From NCBI RefSeq assembly GCF_900156175.1, contig NZ_FTMV01000004.1:124001-188000 (forward strand): a stretch of DNA of 64,000 bases, given 5' to 3'. This DNA is from Janthinobacterium sp. TND4EL3. GTDB lineage: Bacteria; Pseudomonadota; Gammaproteobacteria; Burkholderiales; Burkholderiaceae_D. Shown piece by piece: positions 26,543 to 35,424 of this stretch (position 1 is the first letter of the stretch; the number at the start of each line of letters is the position of its first letter). Position numbers and translations under genes: made by a program. Below the pieces are notes generated by a model. The model ran no database searches, was not told the origin of the DNA, and was given only the letters and a program-made list of their open reading frames with translations.

Positions 26543-27775
26543 ATGCATGCGCCGCGCAGTCAACCATCCCGCAAACAACTTCCCGCTTCGCGCTGGCGCC
26601 AGCGCCGCCAGGCGCAGGCGGCATCGGGCCTGAGTGCCGCGCAGGAACGCCAGCTGGCCACCCTGCACGACATCTCCACCCTGCTGGCGGGCCAGCACGC
26701 CATCGATGCCCTGTGCCGTGGCTTTTTGCGCCACGTGATGCAGTTCGCGCAGGCCGAAGGCGGCACCGTGCGCATCCTCGACCCGCAAAACGATACGGTG
26801 CACATCATCGTGCACGAGGGTATTTCGGACGCCATGGTGGAAGAGGAACATTGCATCCGAAATAACGATTGCCTGTGCGGCGCCGCCGTGGCGCAGGGCG
26901 TGATCCAGATCCGCGATTTCCGCCAGGTCGACGCCTTGCAGCGCTACCGCTGCCAGGACGAAGGGTTTATCGCCATCGCCGTCTTTCCCATCCTCGCGCG
27001 CGAGCAGGTGGTGGGCAGTTTTTCGCTGCACTTTGCGCGGCCGCAAGCGGCCCATGCGCAGCAGCAGGGCTGGCTGGAAACCCTGGGCCAGAGCCTGGGC
27101 ATCGCCATCGAAAACCAGCGCCTGATCGCGCGCGAAAAGGAATTCGCCGTGGCGCGCGAACGCAGCCTGCTGGCCGAAGGCTTGCACGACAGCATCGCGC
27201 AAAGCCTCAATTTCATCAGCCTGCAAGTGCAGATGCTCGACGATTCCGTGCGCCGGGGCCAGCTCGATGAAGCGGCCGAAGTGCTGCCGCTGATGCGCAT
27301 GGGCGTTGAGCAGAGCTACCAGGACGTGCGCGAATTGCTCGTCAATTTCCGCACGCGCTGGCATGGCAGCGACCTCGAAAGCAAGCTGCTGGAAGTGCTG
27401 GCCAAGTTCGAGCTGCAGACGGGCGTCGCCGGCACCCTTGACATGAGCGGCAACGGCGCGCCGCTGGCGCCCGAGCAGCAGCTGCAGATCCTGTTCATCG
27501 TGCAGGAAGCGCTGTCGAATATCCGCAAGCATGCGCAGGCCAGCAATGTGGCGCTGCGCGTGGAAAACGGGCGCGATTTCGCGCTGCAGGTGCGCGACGA
27601 CGGCGAAGGCTTCGCCGCCCATCTGCGCGACAAGAAAACGGAATTGCAGATCGGCTTGCGTATCATGCAGGAACGGGCCGAGCGTCTCGGCGCGCAATTT
27701 GCCATCGACAGCACGCCCGGCGGCGGCACGACGATTTCGCTGGCCCTGCCGGCAGCGCGGCGCCAGGCCGCGTAA
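26543..27775 (+). CDS. Soluble NarX-like histidine kinase (GAF + HisKA_3 + HATPase)
   Basis: 410 residues, no membrane helix. Residues ~40-190 form a GAF domain with cysteines C104, C110, C112 and C137 (EEEHCIRNNDCLCG; QRYRCQDEGF). The kinase core follows: LHDSIAQSLNFISLQVQML with phospho-His 215, then the N-box EALSNIRKHAQA and G-box VRDDGEGF. The closest relatives are the cytoplasmic parts of NarX/NarQ-type nitrate sensors. The cysteine cluster could bind a metal or Fe-S group, an inference. It pairs with the response regulator 39 bp downstream. Confidence 0.85.
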   Translation: MHAPRSQPSRKQLPASRWRQRRQAQAASGLSAAQERQLATLHDISTLLAGQHAIDALCRGFLRHVMQFAQAEGGTVRILDPQNDTVHIIVHEGISDAMVEEEHCIRNNDCLCGAAVAQGVIQIRDFRQVDALQRYRCQDEGFIAIAVFPILAREQVVGSFSLHFARPQAAHAQQQGWLETLGQSLGIAIENQRLIAREKEFAVARERSLLAEGLHDSIAQSLNFISLQVQMLDDSVRRGQLDEAAEVLPLMRMGVEQSYQDVRELLVNFRTRWHGSDLESKLLEVLAKFELQTGVAGTLDMSGNGAPLAPEQQLQILFIVQEALSNIRKHAQASNVALRVENGRDFALQVRDDGEGFAAHLRDKKTELQIGLRIMQERAERLGAQFAIDSTPGGGTTISLALPAARRQAA

Positions 27776-27814
27776 CAGAAGATTCATTCTTACCAGGTAA
27801 AAGATACAAACATA

Positions 27815-28462
27815 GTGAACGCTCCAATCAAAATCCTGCTGGTCGACGACCACACCTTGCTGCGCAGCGGCGTCAAGCTGCTGTTGCAGCGCAATCCTCT
27901 ATTCCAGGTGGTGGGCGAGGCATCAAACGGGCTGGACGGCGTGCGCTTGACGGCCGAGCTGCGGCCCGACGTGGTGCTGATGGACTTGAACATGCCCGGC
28001 GTGTCCGGCGTGGAAGCGCTGCAGCTGATCTTGCAGGACATGCCGCAGATGGTCGTGCTGATGCTGACCGTGTCGGAAAACGCGGCCGACCTGGGCGCGG
28101 CCCTGCGCGCGGGCGCGCGCGGTTATTTGCTCAAAAACATCGAGGCCGAGCAGCTGGGCCAGGCCATCTGCCGCGCCGCCGCCGGCGAATCGGTGATTGC
28201 CGACGCCATGACGGCCAAGCTGGTGTCGCAGTTCCGCGCGGGCCAGAACGCGCCCCAGGCCGATTACGACAAATTGACGCCGCGTGAACGCGAAGCCATG
28301 GCTTGCCTGGCGCAAGGGCTGAGCAACAAGGAAATCGCGCGCCAGCTGGACGTGGCCGAAAGCACGGTGAAGATCCACGTGCAGAATATCCTCAAAAAGC
28401 TCAAGCTGAGCAGCCGCGTGCAGATCGCCGTGTATGCGGTCGAGCGCGAACTCGGTAAATAA
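27815..28462 (+). CDS. NarL/FixJ-family response regulator
   Basis: 215 residues: receiver domain (ILLVDDHTLLRSGVKLLLQ, phospho-acceptor aspartate in DVVLMDLNMPG, lysine in GYLLKNIE) and a LuxR-type helix-turn-helix (LTPREREAMACLAQGLSNKEIARQLDVAESTVKIHVQNILKKLKLSSR). Translation appears to start at a GTG with a weak ribosome site, so it may depend on coupling to the kinase. Its targets are unknown; the nearby Crp/Fnr gene suggests a redox or nitrogen-oxide response. Confidence 0.9.
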   Translation: MNAPIKILLVDDHTLLRSGVKLLLQRNPLFQVVGEASNGLDGVRLTAELRPDVVLMDLNMPGVSGVEALQLILQDMPQMVVLMLTVSENAADLGAALRAGARGYLLKNIEAEQLGQAICRAAAGESVIADAMTAKLVSQFRAGQNAPQADYDKLTPREREAMACLAQGLSNKEIARQLDVAESTVKIHVQNILKKLKLSSRVQIAVYAVERELGK

Positions 28463-28628
28463 AGATCAAGCAAAGCGTAAATACAGTGCCAAAAAGCCAC
28501 AAGGAATGCGCGATTGTTTGATCTGCATGGCGTTACGGCCTAGACAACCCTAGTTCCTTTGACGTATGGCCTTGACGGTGCCTGCGCATTACACTCTTAG
28601 TCATTCGCTAATCTAATAAGAGAGTGTC

Positions 28629-29324
28629 ATGCATAAGGTCAACGTCGATGGCTTGCTGTCGAGCCAGGCTCTGTTCCGCCATATTTCCCCTTCGCAATTA
28701 GAGCAATTGCGCCAGGATGTCGTGCGCGTCGAAGTGGAGAAGGGCAAAGTGCTGTTCCGCAAGGGCGAAGTGGCGGAAGGCGCCTATGTGGTGGTCTTCG
28801 GCCTCGTCAAGCTGAGCGTGTTTTCCATGGAAGGGACCGACAAGGTCCTGGAACTGATCCGTCCGGGCCAGAGCTTCGGCGAAGCCATGATCTTCCTCGA
28901 TGAACCGTATCCGTTCTGCGCCGAAGCGCTCGAACACTGCCTGCTGCTGCGCATCCCGCCGCACGCGCTGCTGCGCCTGCTGGACCAGTCGCCCCGCATC
29001 GCGCGCCAGATGATGAACAGCCTGTCGCACCACCTGATGGGTTTCATCCGCAACGTGGAGCGCTGCTCCGTGCAGAACGCCACCCAGCGCGTCGTCGAGT
29101 ATCTGCTGCAGGCATCGGACCAGCAGCGTTCCAACGAGGTCAAGCTGGACCTGAAGAAAAGTCTGTTGGCATCGTTCCTGAACCTGGCGCCCGCCACCCT
29201 GTCGCGCGTGCTGCACCAGCTGACGGACTTGCATTTGATTAAAGTCAGCGGTTCGCTGATCCAGATCCAGCCCGATGCACTGAAAACCTATCGCCACGGT
29301 TCCGCCGCGGCCATGCTGAACTAG
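28629..29324 (+). CDS. Crp/Fnr-family transcriptional regulator
   Basis: 231 residues: cNMP-binding beta-roll (VEKGKVLFRKGEVAEGAYVVVFGLVKLSVFS; GQSFGEAMIFLDEPYPFCAEALE), a dimer helix, and an HTH Crp domain (KKSLLASFLNLAPATLSRVLHQLTDLHLIKV). The Fe-S cysteines of FNR are not present, so a DNR-like heme or small-ligand sensor, or a ligand-free regulator, is more likely. It lies 166 bp after the NarL-type gene. ACACTCT and AGAGTGT flank its promoter/start region. The stop overlaps the convergent MFS stop. Confidence 0.88.
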   Translation: MHKVNVDGLLSSQALFRHISPSQLEQLRQDVVRVEVEKGKVLFRKGEVAEGAYVVVFGLVKLSVFSMEGTDKVLELIRPGQSFGEAMIFLDEPYPFCAEALEHCLLLRIPPHALLRLLDQSPRIARQMMNSLSHHLMGFIRNVERCSVQNATQRVVEYLLQASDQQRSNEVKLDLKKSLLASFLNLAPATLSRVLHQLTDLHLIKVSGSLIQIQPDALKTYRHGSAAAMLN

Positions 29325-30520
29325 GCGCTCGCAGCTTTTTCAGCAGGCAAGGTCAGCCGCCAGAACAGCAGGGCGAGCAAGCTGACCGCCGCGCCCAGCG
29401 CGCATACCCCATGCCAGCCCGCCAGCGCATACACGCTGGTGGCGGCAATCGCCCCCACTCCGCTTCCCACCGCATAAAACAGCATGTAGCACGCCACCAG
29501 GCGGCTGTGCGCTTCGCTGTCGTCCTTGAAGATCAGGCTCTGGTTCGTCACGTGGATGGCCTGGCCCGCCAGGTCCAGCGCGATGATGCCGACGACCAGG
29601 GGCCACAGGGACGCGCCCGCAAAGCTGAGCGGCAGCCACGCGGCCAGCAGCAACAGCAGGGCGGCGCCCGTCGTCCACTGGGCGCGGCCCTTGTCGGCCA
29701 ATGCTCCGGCCCGCGCCGCGCCCAGCGCGCCGATCACGCCCACTAAGCCGAAGGCGCCGATGGCCGCATGGCTGTAGCCCTGCGCCGTCAGGGGCAGCAC
29801 GAGGGCGCTCCAGAAGATATTGAACACGGCAAACATCAGCAGGGCCAGCATGCCGCGCACGCGCAGCACCTTGTTGTGCATCAACATGTCTGCCATGGAA
29901 GCGAGCAGGGCGCCGTAAGCCAGCCGTTGCTTGCCTGGTTGCGCCGGCGGCAGCTTGCGCCACAGCAGCAGCAACAGGGTACAGGCGATGGCGGCCGAGA
30001 CAAAATACACGGCGCGCCAGTCGGCCAGGTCCGCCACCACGCCGGACAGGGTACGCGCCAGCAGCAAGCCGATCACCACGCCGCCCTGCGCCATGCCGAC
30101 GACCCTGCCCCGCTCATGGCTGGCCGCCGCGCTGGCCGCATAGGCGATCAAGCCCTGCGTCATGGCCGTGCCCAGCAAGCCCACCAGCAGCATGCCGCCC
30201 AGCAAGGCGGCCGTGGAACGGGCGCAGCCCAGCGCCGCCAGCGAGACGGCAAGCAAGCCCAGCTGGAACAGGGTCAGGCGGCGCCGGTTCAGCATGTCGC
30301 CCAAGGGAACCAGCAGCAACAGGGCCAGCGCGCAGCCGAGCTGCGTGGCCGTGATGACCATGCCGCTGGCGGCCTCCGTCATGCCGAACTCGTGCGCCAG
30401 GGTGGCGAGCAAGGGCTGGGCGTAATACACATTGGCCACGCTGAGGCCGGCCGCGCCCGCAAACAGCCAGACGAGGGAGGGGGAAAGTGTGGTCGTGAGG
30501 GGAGGGTTCGTATCGCGCAT
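29321..30520 (-). CDS. MFS-family efflux transporter
   Basis: 399 residues with twelve membrane helices. The N-terminus is LVWLFAGAAGLSVANVYYAQPLLATLAHEFGM and the A-motif-like loop is PLGDMLNRRRLTLFQLG, both usual for DHA-type exporters of the YnfM/NepI group. It probably exports drugs or metabolites. The ATG at 30520 is used instead of an upstream TTG. It is divergent from the HxlR regulator, which probably represses it. Confidence 0.88.
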   Translation of the reverse strand: MRDTNPPLTTTLSPSLVWLFAGAAGLSVANVYYAQPLLATLAHEFGMTEAASGMVITATQLGCALALLLLVPLGDMLNRRRLTLFQLGLLAVSLAALGCARSTAALLGGMLLVGLLGTAMTQGLIAYAASAAASHERGRVVGMAQGGVVIGLLLARTLSGVVADLADWRAVYFVSAAIACTLLLLLWRKLPPAQPGKQRLAYGALLASMADMLMHNKVLRVRGMLALLMFAVFNIFWSALVLPLTAQGYSHAAIGAFGLVGVIGALGAARAGALADKGRAQWTTGAALLLLLAAWLPLSFAGASLWPLVVGIIALDLAGQAIHVTNQSLIFKDDSEAHSRLVACYMLFYAVGSGVGAIAATSVYALAGWHGVCALGAAVSLLALLFWRLTLPAEKAASA

Positions 30521-30535
30521 AAGGTTGGCATCAAG

Positions 30536-30554
30536 TGGTTTCAAATTAAAACCA
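30536..30554. promoter_or_regulatory. Candidate HxlR operator
   Basis: Inverted repeat TGGTTT-CAAATTA-AAACCA in the 91-bp divergent gap between the MFS and HxlR genes. Confidence 0.45.
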
Positions 30555-30611
30555 GTTGGAGTCTACGGTGATTAGTTTTAAAATGCAACCACTCAATCCT
30601 GGAGCATGCCG

Positions 30612-31067
30612 ATGGCCAAGCGCAAGAGCCTGAAAACCGACCCCTGTCCCGTGGCGCGCGCGCTCGACGCGATCGGCGAGCGCTGGTCGCTGCTGATCGT
30701 GCGCGACGCCTTCGACGGCATGCGCCGGTTCGGGGAATTCCAGAAAAGCCTGGGCGTGGCGAAGAACATCCTGGCCGACCGCCTGCACACGCTGGTGGAA
30801 GAGGGCATTTTTACGATTGCGCCCGCCTCGGACGGCACGGCCTACCAGGAATACGTGCTGACGGCCAAGGGGCTGGCGCTGTTTCCCGTCGTCGTCGGCT
30901 TGCGCCAGTGGAGCGAGGCGCAATTGTTTGAACCAGGCGAGGCCCATTCCACCCTGCTGCAGCGCGGGTCAGGCTTGCCCGTGCGCCGCATGGACGTGCT
31001 GGCCGAGGATGGCCGCGTCCTGCAGGCGGGCGATACGGTGGTGCACAAGGTGGAGTCCAGGACATGA
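30612..31067 (+). CDS. HxlR-family transcriptional regulator
   Basis: 151 residues with the HxlR winged helix: PCPVARALDAIGERWSLLIVRDAFDGMRRFGEFQKSLGVAKNILADRLHTLVEEGI. The ATG at 30612 is chosen over one at 30606 because CTGGAG is then at proper distance. Its stop overlaps the dadA start (ATGA), so it is translationally coupled to that enzyme and divergent from the MFS exporter. It probably controls both. Confidence 0.9.
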   Translation: MAKRKSLKTDPCPVARALDAIGERWSLLIVRDAFDGMRRFGEFQKSLGVAKNILADRLHTLVEEGIFTIAPASDGTAYQEYVLTAKGLALFPVVVGLRQWSEAQLFEPGEAHSTLLQRGSGLPVRRMDVLAEDGRVLQAGDTVVHKVESRT

Positions 31068-32284
31068 AGCGCGTGGCCGTCATCGGCGGCGGCATCACGG
31101 GCGTCACCACGGCGTATGCGCTGGCGAAACGCGGCGTCGATGTCACCCTGATCGAGCGCCACCGCTATGCCGCCATGGAAACGTCGTATGCGAATGGCGG
31201 GCAATTGTCGGCCTGCCATGCGGAAGTGTGGAACCACAAGGCAACGCTCTGGAACGCCGTGAAATGGATGGCCAGGCGCGATGCGCCCTTGCTGCTCAAT
31301 CCCAAACCCGGCTGGCACAAGCTGAGCTGGTTTGCCGAGTTTCTCGCCGCCATGCCGGATTACGAGCGCAACACCATCGCCACGGCGCGCATGGCGATTG
31401 CCGCGCGCGCACATTTGTTTGCGTGGGCCGAGCAGGAAAACATTGATTTTGATCACCGCCGCGCCGGCATCCTGCACGTATACCGCGACCGGCGCGGCTT
31501 CGAGCGGGCGGCCGGCGTGTCGCGCCTGCTGGCGCAGGCAGGATTGGAACGGCGCGCCGTCACGCCGCAAGAAATGCGCGCCATCGAACCGGCCCTGCAC
31601 GGCGACTTTTACGGCGGCTATTACACGGACAGCGATTCCACGGGCGACATCCACAAATTCACCAGCGGCCTGGCCGACGCCTGCGTGCGCCTGGGCGTGG
31701 CCTGCCGCTATGGACAGGAAGTCAGGGCGCTGGCAAGCGAACACGGCAAGGTGCGTGTCTCGATGGGCGAGGACAGCGCCGTGTTCGACGCCGTCGTCAT
31801 CTGCGCGGGCACGGCCAGCCGCGCCATGGCGGCCATGCTGGGCGACCACGTGAATGTGTATCCCGTGAAAGGTTATTCGATTACCGTGCAACTGGACGAT
31901 GCAGCCAGCCGGACAGCGGCGCCGTCCGTCAGCCTGCTCGACGACGCGACCAAGCTGGTCAGCAGCCGCCTGGGCGAGGACCGGCTCAGGGTGGCGGGCA
32001 CGGCGGAATTCAATGGCGTCAATCACGACATCCGCGCCGACCGCATCCGCCCGCTGCTGCAGTGGGTCGAGCAGTGCTTTCCTGGCGTTAATACGCGCAA
32101 GGTGATCCCGTGGGCGGGCCTGCGCCCCATGCTGCCGGCCATGCTGCCGAAAGTGGGGCCGGGCAAGGCGCCCGGCGTCTACTACAACACGGGCCACGGC
32201 CACCTGGGCTGGACCCTGGCGGCCGCGACGGCGGAGATGGTGGCCGAGGTAGTCGCGCCTAGTTCTTCGGCAGCAGATCGCTGA
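31064..32284 (+). CDS. dadA: D-amino acid dehydrogenase (DadA-type FAD oxidoreductase)
   Basis: 406 residues: N-terminal FAD site RVAVIGGGITGVTTAYALAKRGVDVTLIERH, the DadA hallmark SYANGGQLSACHAEVWNH and the C-terminal NTGHGHLGWTLAAATAEMV. It oxidises D-amino acids to keto acids and passes electrons to the respiratory chain from the membrane face. Coupling to an HxlR regulator rather than alanine racemase makes the substrate uncertain. Its last 26 bp overlap the convergent gene. Confidence 0.85.
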   Translation: MKRVAVIGGGITGVTTAYALAKRGVDVTLIERHRYAAMETSYANGGQLSACHAEVWNHKATLWNAVKWMARRDAPLLLNPKPGWHKLSWFAEFLAAMPDYERNTIATARMAIAARAHLFAWAEQENIDFDHRRAGILHVYRDRRGFERAAGVSRLLAQAGLERRAVTPQEMRAIEPALHGDFYGGYYTDSDSTGDIHKFTSGLADACVRLGVACRYGQEVRALASEHGKVRVSMGEDSAVFDAVVICAGTASRAMAAMLGDHVNVYPVKGYSITVQLDDAASRTAAPSVSLLDDATKLVSSRLGEDRLRVAGTAEFNGVNHDIRADRIRPLLQWVEQCFPGVNTRKVIPWAGLRPMLPAMLPKVGPGKAPGVYYNTGHGHLGWTLAAATAEMVAEVVAPSSSAADR

Positions 32285-33338
32285 GCGCGGCACGGCCCTT
32301 GACGGTGAGGAAGGGGCCAACCTTGCTGTACGGCAGTAAAAAATCGTTTTCGCAGCCGCTGCCGTTCGCGTCTTCCCAGAACGCCACGCCTTCTGGCTTC
32401 AAGGACAGGTGGAAGCGGCCGCGGCCGTCGTAATCCGTGCCCCTGCATTCGGCGTCGATTGTCACCTCCTTGAACAGGGCCTGGCGCAGGCGGTCCGGCA
32501 GCTCGGCCTTGTCGTCGCCGTCGCTGGCGCTGGCGCCAAACCAGTTCCACACATCCGTTTCCTGGCCCGTCTTGACGTCCCAGGTGCGGAAGCGGATGGA
32601 AATGCCGCTGGCGCCATATCCGGCCGGCCAGCGGTAGAATTTGACCGTCACCCAGCGCGGCGACCAGTAAGTCGGTTCCGCATACACTTCGTCTTCCGTC
32701 GTGAAACCGTTGCGGCCCAGGTATTCGCGGCGCGTGGCATAGAAGTCGGCCAGGTCCTTCTTGTTCTTTGCCAGCACGGCGCGCAGCTGCGCATTGATTT
32801 TTGCAATGCCGTCGCCGGGCGCCATCAGTTCCACGGTGATGGTGTCGCCCACTTGCAGGTTGCGGTATTGCTTGCCTTCGAAGGTAAGGGGTTTGCTGAC
32901 CTTGGTGCCGGGAAAGTCTTCCAGCGCCAGGTTGTAGGCGTCGCTGGCGCAGGATGGGTGTTCGCGGTCGCCCGCCGCTTCCAGCAGGGTCAAGGCCAGC
33001 GGCAGGGTCTTGCCGCTTTTCGGCTCCGTCCAGGTGCCGGTGAGCTTGCCGCCCTGCGGCGCGTCGAGGCGCCATGTGCCCGTCGTGTCGCCCTTGGCGT
33101 CGGACTCGCTCCACTCGCTCTTGCCGTTCGCCATGGACAGCATGATGGGCGTCTTGTAGCGCGTGTAGTAGTAATTGCCGCTGCGGTCAGACCCTTGCGT
33201 GGGGCTGGGCTGGTTGAAGCAGGCGACGATATTCGCCTTGCCCAAAGTACCCTGCCACACGCCTTGCACGGGCGCATCGCCAGCCATGGTGATATGGCAG
33301 GCGGGCAGGGTCAGACATATCAACAAAAAGCGGCGCAT
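32259..33338 (-). CDS. Exported protein of unknown function
   Basis: 359 residues beginning with a signal peptide (MRRFLLICLTLPACHITMAG), then an N-terminal region built of short strands (VQGVWQGTLGKANIVACFNQ, YYYTRYKTPIMLSMANGKSEWSE, TGTWTEPKSGKTLPLALTLLE) that may be a calycin-like barrel. A helical middle (KINAQLRAVLAKNKKDLADFYATRREYLGR) precedes a C-terminal domain with four scattered cysteines. No enzyme motif is recognised. The ATG at 33338 with TTTTCC/AGGAAAA context fits better than the longer frame. Confidence 0.7.
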   Translation of the reverse strand: MRRFLLICLTLPACHITMAGDAPVQGVWQGTLGKANIVACFNQPSPTQGSDRSGNYYYTRYKTPIMLSMANGKSEWSESDAKGDTTGTWRLDAPQGGKLTGTWTEPKSGKTLPLALTLLEAAGDREHPSCASDAYNLALEDFPGTKVSKPLTFEGKQYRNLQVGDTITVELMAPGDGIAKINAQLRAVLAKNKKDLADFYATRREYLGRNGFTTEDEVYAEPTYWSPRWVTVKFYRWPAGYGASGISIRFRTWDVKTGQETDVWNWFGASASDGDDKAELPDRLRQALFKEVTIDAECRGTDYDGRGRFHLSLKPEGVAFWEDANGSGCENDFLLPYSKVGPFLTVKGRAALSDLLPKN

Positions 33339-33407
33339 CGGATTTTCCTGTGATTGGCGATGGCCGATTCTACATGGCCACCGCCTGGAAATGCCGCACG
33401 CCAACTT

Positions 33408-34439
33408 TTACGCTTGTCTTTCCTGCGCCACGATAGCCATTGCCGCGCCCAGGTAGTGCACCATGGCGGCGTCGACGAAGCTGCCTTCCATCAGGCGCGG
33501 TTCCTGCTGGTGGGCCTGGCGGAATTTCAGCTGCGTGGCCGGGTTCGTGCCCGCATACGAGCGGAACAGGTCCAGCCACTGCCGCGCCAGCTGCAGCACG
33601 GCCGGGTCCGTGGGCGGCGTGCGCGCATCGATGGCGGCGCGCACGGCGGCGATCAGGGCCGGCCACTCGCCCGAGCGCTTGCCGTAGTTGGCGAGTAAAT
33701 GCGCGTATTCCTGCTCGTCGAGGAAAGGCCGGTACAGCGCGATGCGCGAGGCGTTGAAGGCGGCGAGGATGAATTGCATCAGTTCCCCATCGATGCTGGT
33801 GGTGGCCTGCATGGACGGCTCCTGCTCATGCATGTCGTTCAGGCGCGCGAACAGGCCCGGGTGGGCGCCCGTGTCGCGCACCAGCTTGACCATCCATTCC
33901 GTGGCCAGCGCCTGCGCCTGTGCATCGTCCGGGCTGGCGCCCGCGTCCCTGGCGGCGCGCACGCGCGTTACCAGGGCCTTCCATTCCTGTTCCACGGCGC
34001 TGTCTGTCAGCAGCGGCATCCGTTGCAGTTCTTCCTGCGTAAAATATTTGTCGTACATGGTCATCAACTCCATCGTGGTGAGCCACTCGGCCAGTTCCGG
34101 TGCCTGCCCCTGCGCCAGTTGCGCCTGCAGGGTGCGCAGGCGCTCGCGCAGGGTGGAAGCCTGCGCGATCTGGCGTTCCAGCATGGCGATCTGCTGCGCC
34201 ACGATGGCGCTCAAGGGCAGGTCCGGGCCGGCGAGTGCGTTGGCGATATCGGCCAGCGACAGCCCGAACTTGCGCAGCGCCATGATCCGGTGCAGCCGGT
34301 CCATGTCGCCGTGCTGGTACAGGCGGTAGCCAGCTTGCGTGCGCGCCGAAGGCGAGAGCAGGCCGATGCTGTCGTAGTGGTGCAGGGTGCGGATGCTCAA
34401 GCCTGTCATCTTGGCCAGTTCACCGATCTTCAACAGCAT
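33408..34439 (-). CDS. MerR-family regulator with two tandem TipAS-like domains
   Basis: 343 residues: MerR HTH (LLKIGELAKMTGLSIRTLHHYDSIGLLSP; YRLYQHGDMDRLHRIMALRKFG), a coiled coil, and a ligand-binding part. Residues 152-228 and 258-334 align without a gap at an offset of 106 with about two dozen identities, for example EWxAL...VRAA.DA, and HxQEP. TipAS domains bind drug-like peptides or other hydrophobic ligands. It sits behind a textbook MerR promoter with a 19-bp spacer and probably controls itself. Confidence 0.85.
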   Translation of the reverse strand: MLLKIGELAKMTGLSIRTLHHYDSIGLLSPSARTQAGYRLYQHGDMDRLHRIMALRKFGLSLADIANALAGPDLPLSAIVAQQIAMLERQIAQASTLRERLRTLQAQLAQGQAPELAEWLTTMELMTMYDKYFTQEELQRMPLLTDSAVEQEWKALVTRVRAARDAGASPDDAQAQALATEWMVKLVRDTGAHPGLFARLNDMHEQEPSMQATTSIDGELMQFILAAFNASRIALYRPFLDEQEYAHLLANYGKRSGEWPALIAAVRAAIDARTPPTDPAVLQLARQWLDLFRSYAGTNPATQLKFRQAHQQEPRLMEGSFVDAAMVHYLGAAMAIVAQERQA

Positions 34440-34468
34440 GGGTCACTCCTTTCCAGGTGCGTACGGAC

Positions 34469-34499
34469 AGCATCGACCCTGACGCTGCGTCAGGGTCAA
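34469..34499 (-). promoter_or_regulatory. MerR-type promoter/operator of the TipAS regulator
   Basis: On the minus strand, -35 TTGACC (34494-34499) and -10 GATGCT (34469-34474) are separated by 19 bp. The spacer region carries a perfect 11-bp inverted repeat, GACCCTGACGC/GCGTCAGGGTC (34475-34497). The overlong spacer and central dyad are the MerR-family signature. Confidence 0.8.
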
Positions 34500-34508
34500 G
34501 CCGTATTT

Positions 34509-35423
34509 TCAGTGGATGGTCAGCCGCTGCCGCAATTCCTGCAGCAGGGTGCCTGTTTTCGGCGTCAGCTGGCGCGCCAGCGGCCACGCCAGGTACAGGG
34601 GCAGGCCTGGCGTGGCCAGCTGCGGCAGCACGGCCACGATGGCGCCCGTGGCCAGGTGTTCCTGCACCAGCCAGGTGGCCAGCTGGGCCACGCCCAGGCC
34701 GGCCAGCACGGCGGCCGTGCGCGCTTCCGCGTCGCCCACCGTCATGCGCGGTGACGCCAGGCGGTATTCCAGCTGGCCGCCCTTGTTCCCGTCCGGGAAC
34801 AGCCACGGCATGGGCGAGCCGTCGCCGCGTCCGTAGGCGATGCAGTCGTGGCCGTCGAGGTCCGCAATGGACGCCGGCGTGCCGCGCCGCGCCAGGTAGG
34901 CGGGCGCCGCGCACAGGATCAGCTGTTCGTCGCCCAGGTGCATCTGTCCCAGCGCGGCGGGCCAGTGCGAGGGCGCGCCGATGCGCACGGCGATATCGAT
35001 GCGCTCCTCGAACAGGTCGACGAAGCGGTCGCTGAAGGCGATGGCCGGCTGCAGGCGCGGATATTTTTCGCACAGATCGATCAGCGCCGGCATCACGCGC
35101 AGGCGGCCATACGCGGCGGGCACGCCGATGCGCACCTGGCCCGCCAGTTCCGCCGCATGGTCGGCCAGCACGTCTTCCGCGTCCGCCAGTTCCTGCAGCA
35201 CGCGCTTGCAGGTGGCGTAGTAGGCGCGGCCGGCATCGCTCAGTTTCAGGCGGCGCGTGCTGCGCTGGAACAGCAGCACGCCCAGCCGCTCCTCCAGCCG
35301 CGCCACGCTCTTGCTGACGGCCGAGCTGCTCAGGTGCAGGCGCTCGGCCGCCCTGGTAAAACTGCCCGCGTCGGCCGTGGCGAGAAAGGGCGTGAGGCCC
35401 TTCAGATGTTCCGATGAAAACAT
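34509..35423 (-). CDS. LysR-family transcriptional regulator
   Basis: 304 residues: HTH LTPFLATADAGSFTRAAERLHLSSSAVSKSVARLEERLGVLLFQRSTRRLKLSDAG, then the co-inducer domain. It is of the CrgA/AaeR-like subgroup by its RSTRRLKLSDAG linker. It is divergent from the PRISE reductase gene, with repeated TCGCGGAT elements in between, so that gene is the likely target. Confidence 0.9.
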   Translation of the reverse strand: MFSSEHLKGLTPFLATADAGSFTRAAERLHLSSSAVSKSVARLEERLGVLLFQRSTRRLKLSDAGRAYYATCKRVLQELADAEDVLADHAAELAGQVRIGVPAAYGRLRVMPALIDLCEKYPRLQPAIAFSDRFVDLFEERIDIAVRIGAPSHWPAALGQMHLGDEQLILCAAPAYLARRGTPASIADLDGHDCIAYGRGDGSPMPWLFPDGNKGGQLEYRLASPRMTVGDAEARTAAVLAGLGVAQLATWLVQEHLATGAIVAVLPQLATPGLPLYLAWPLARQLTPKTGTLLQELRQRLTIH

Positions 35424-35424
35424 G

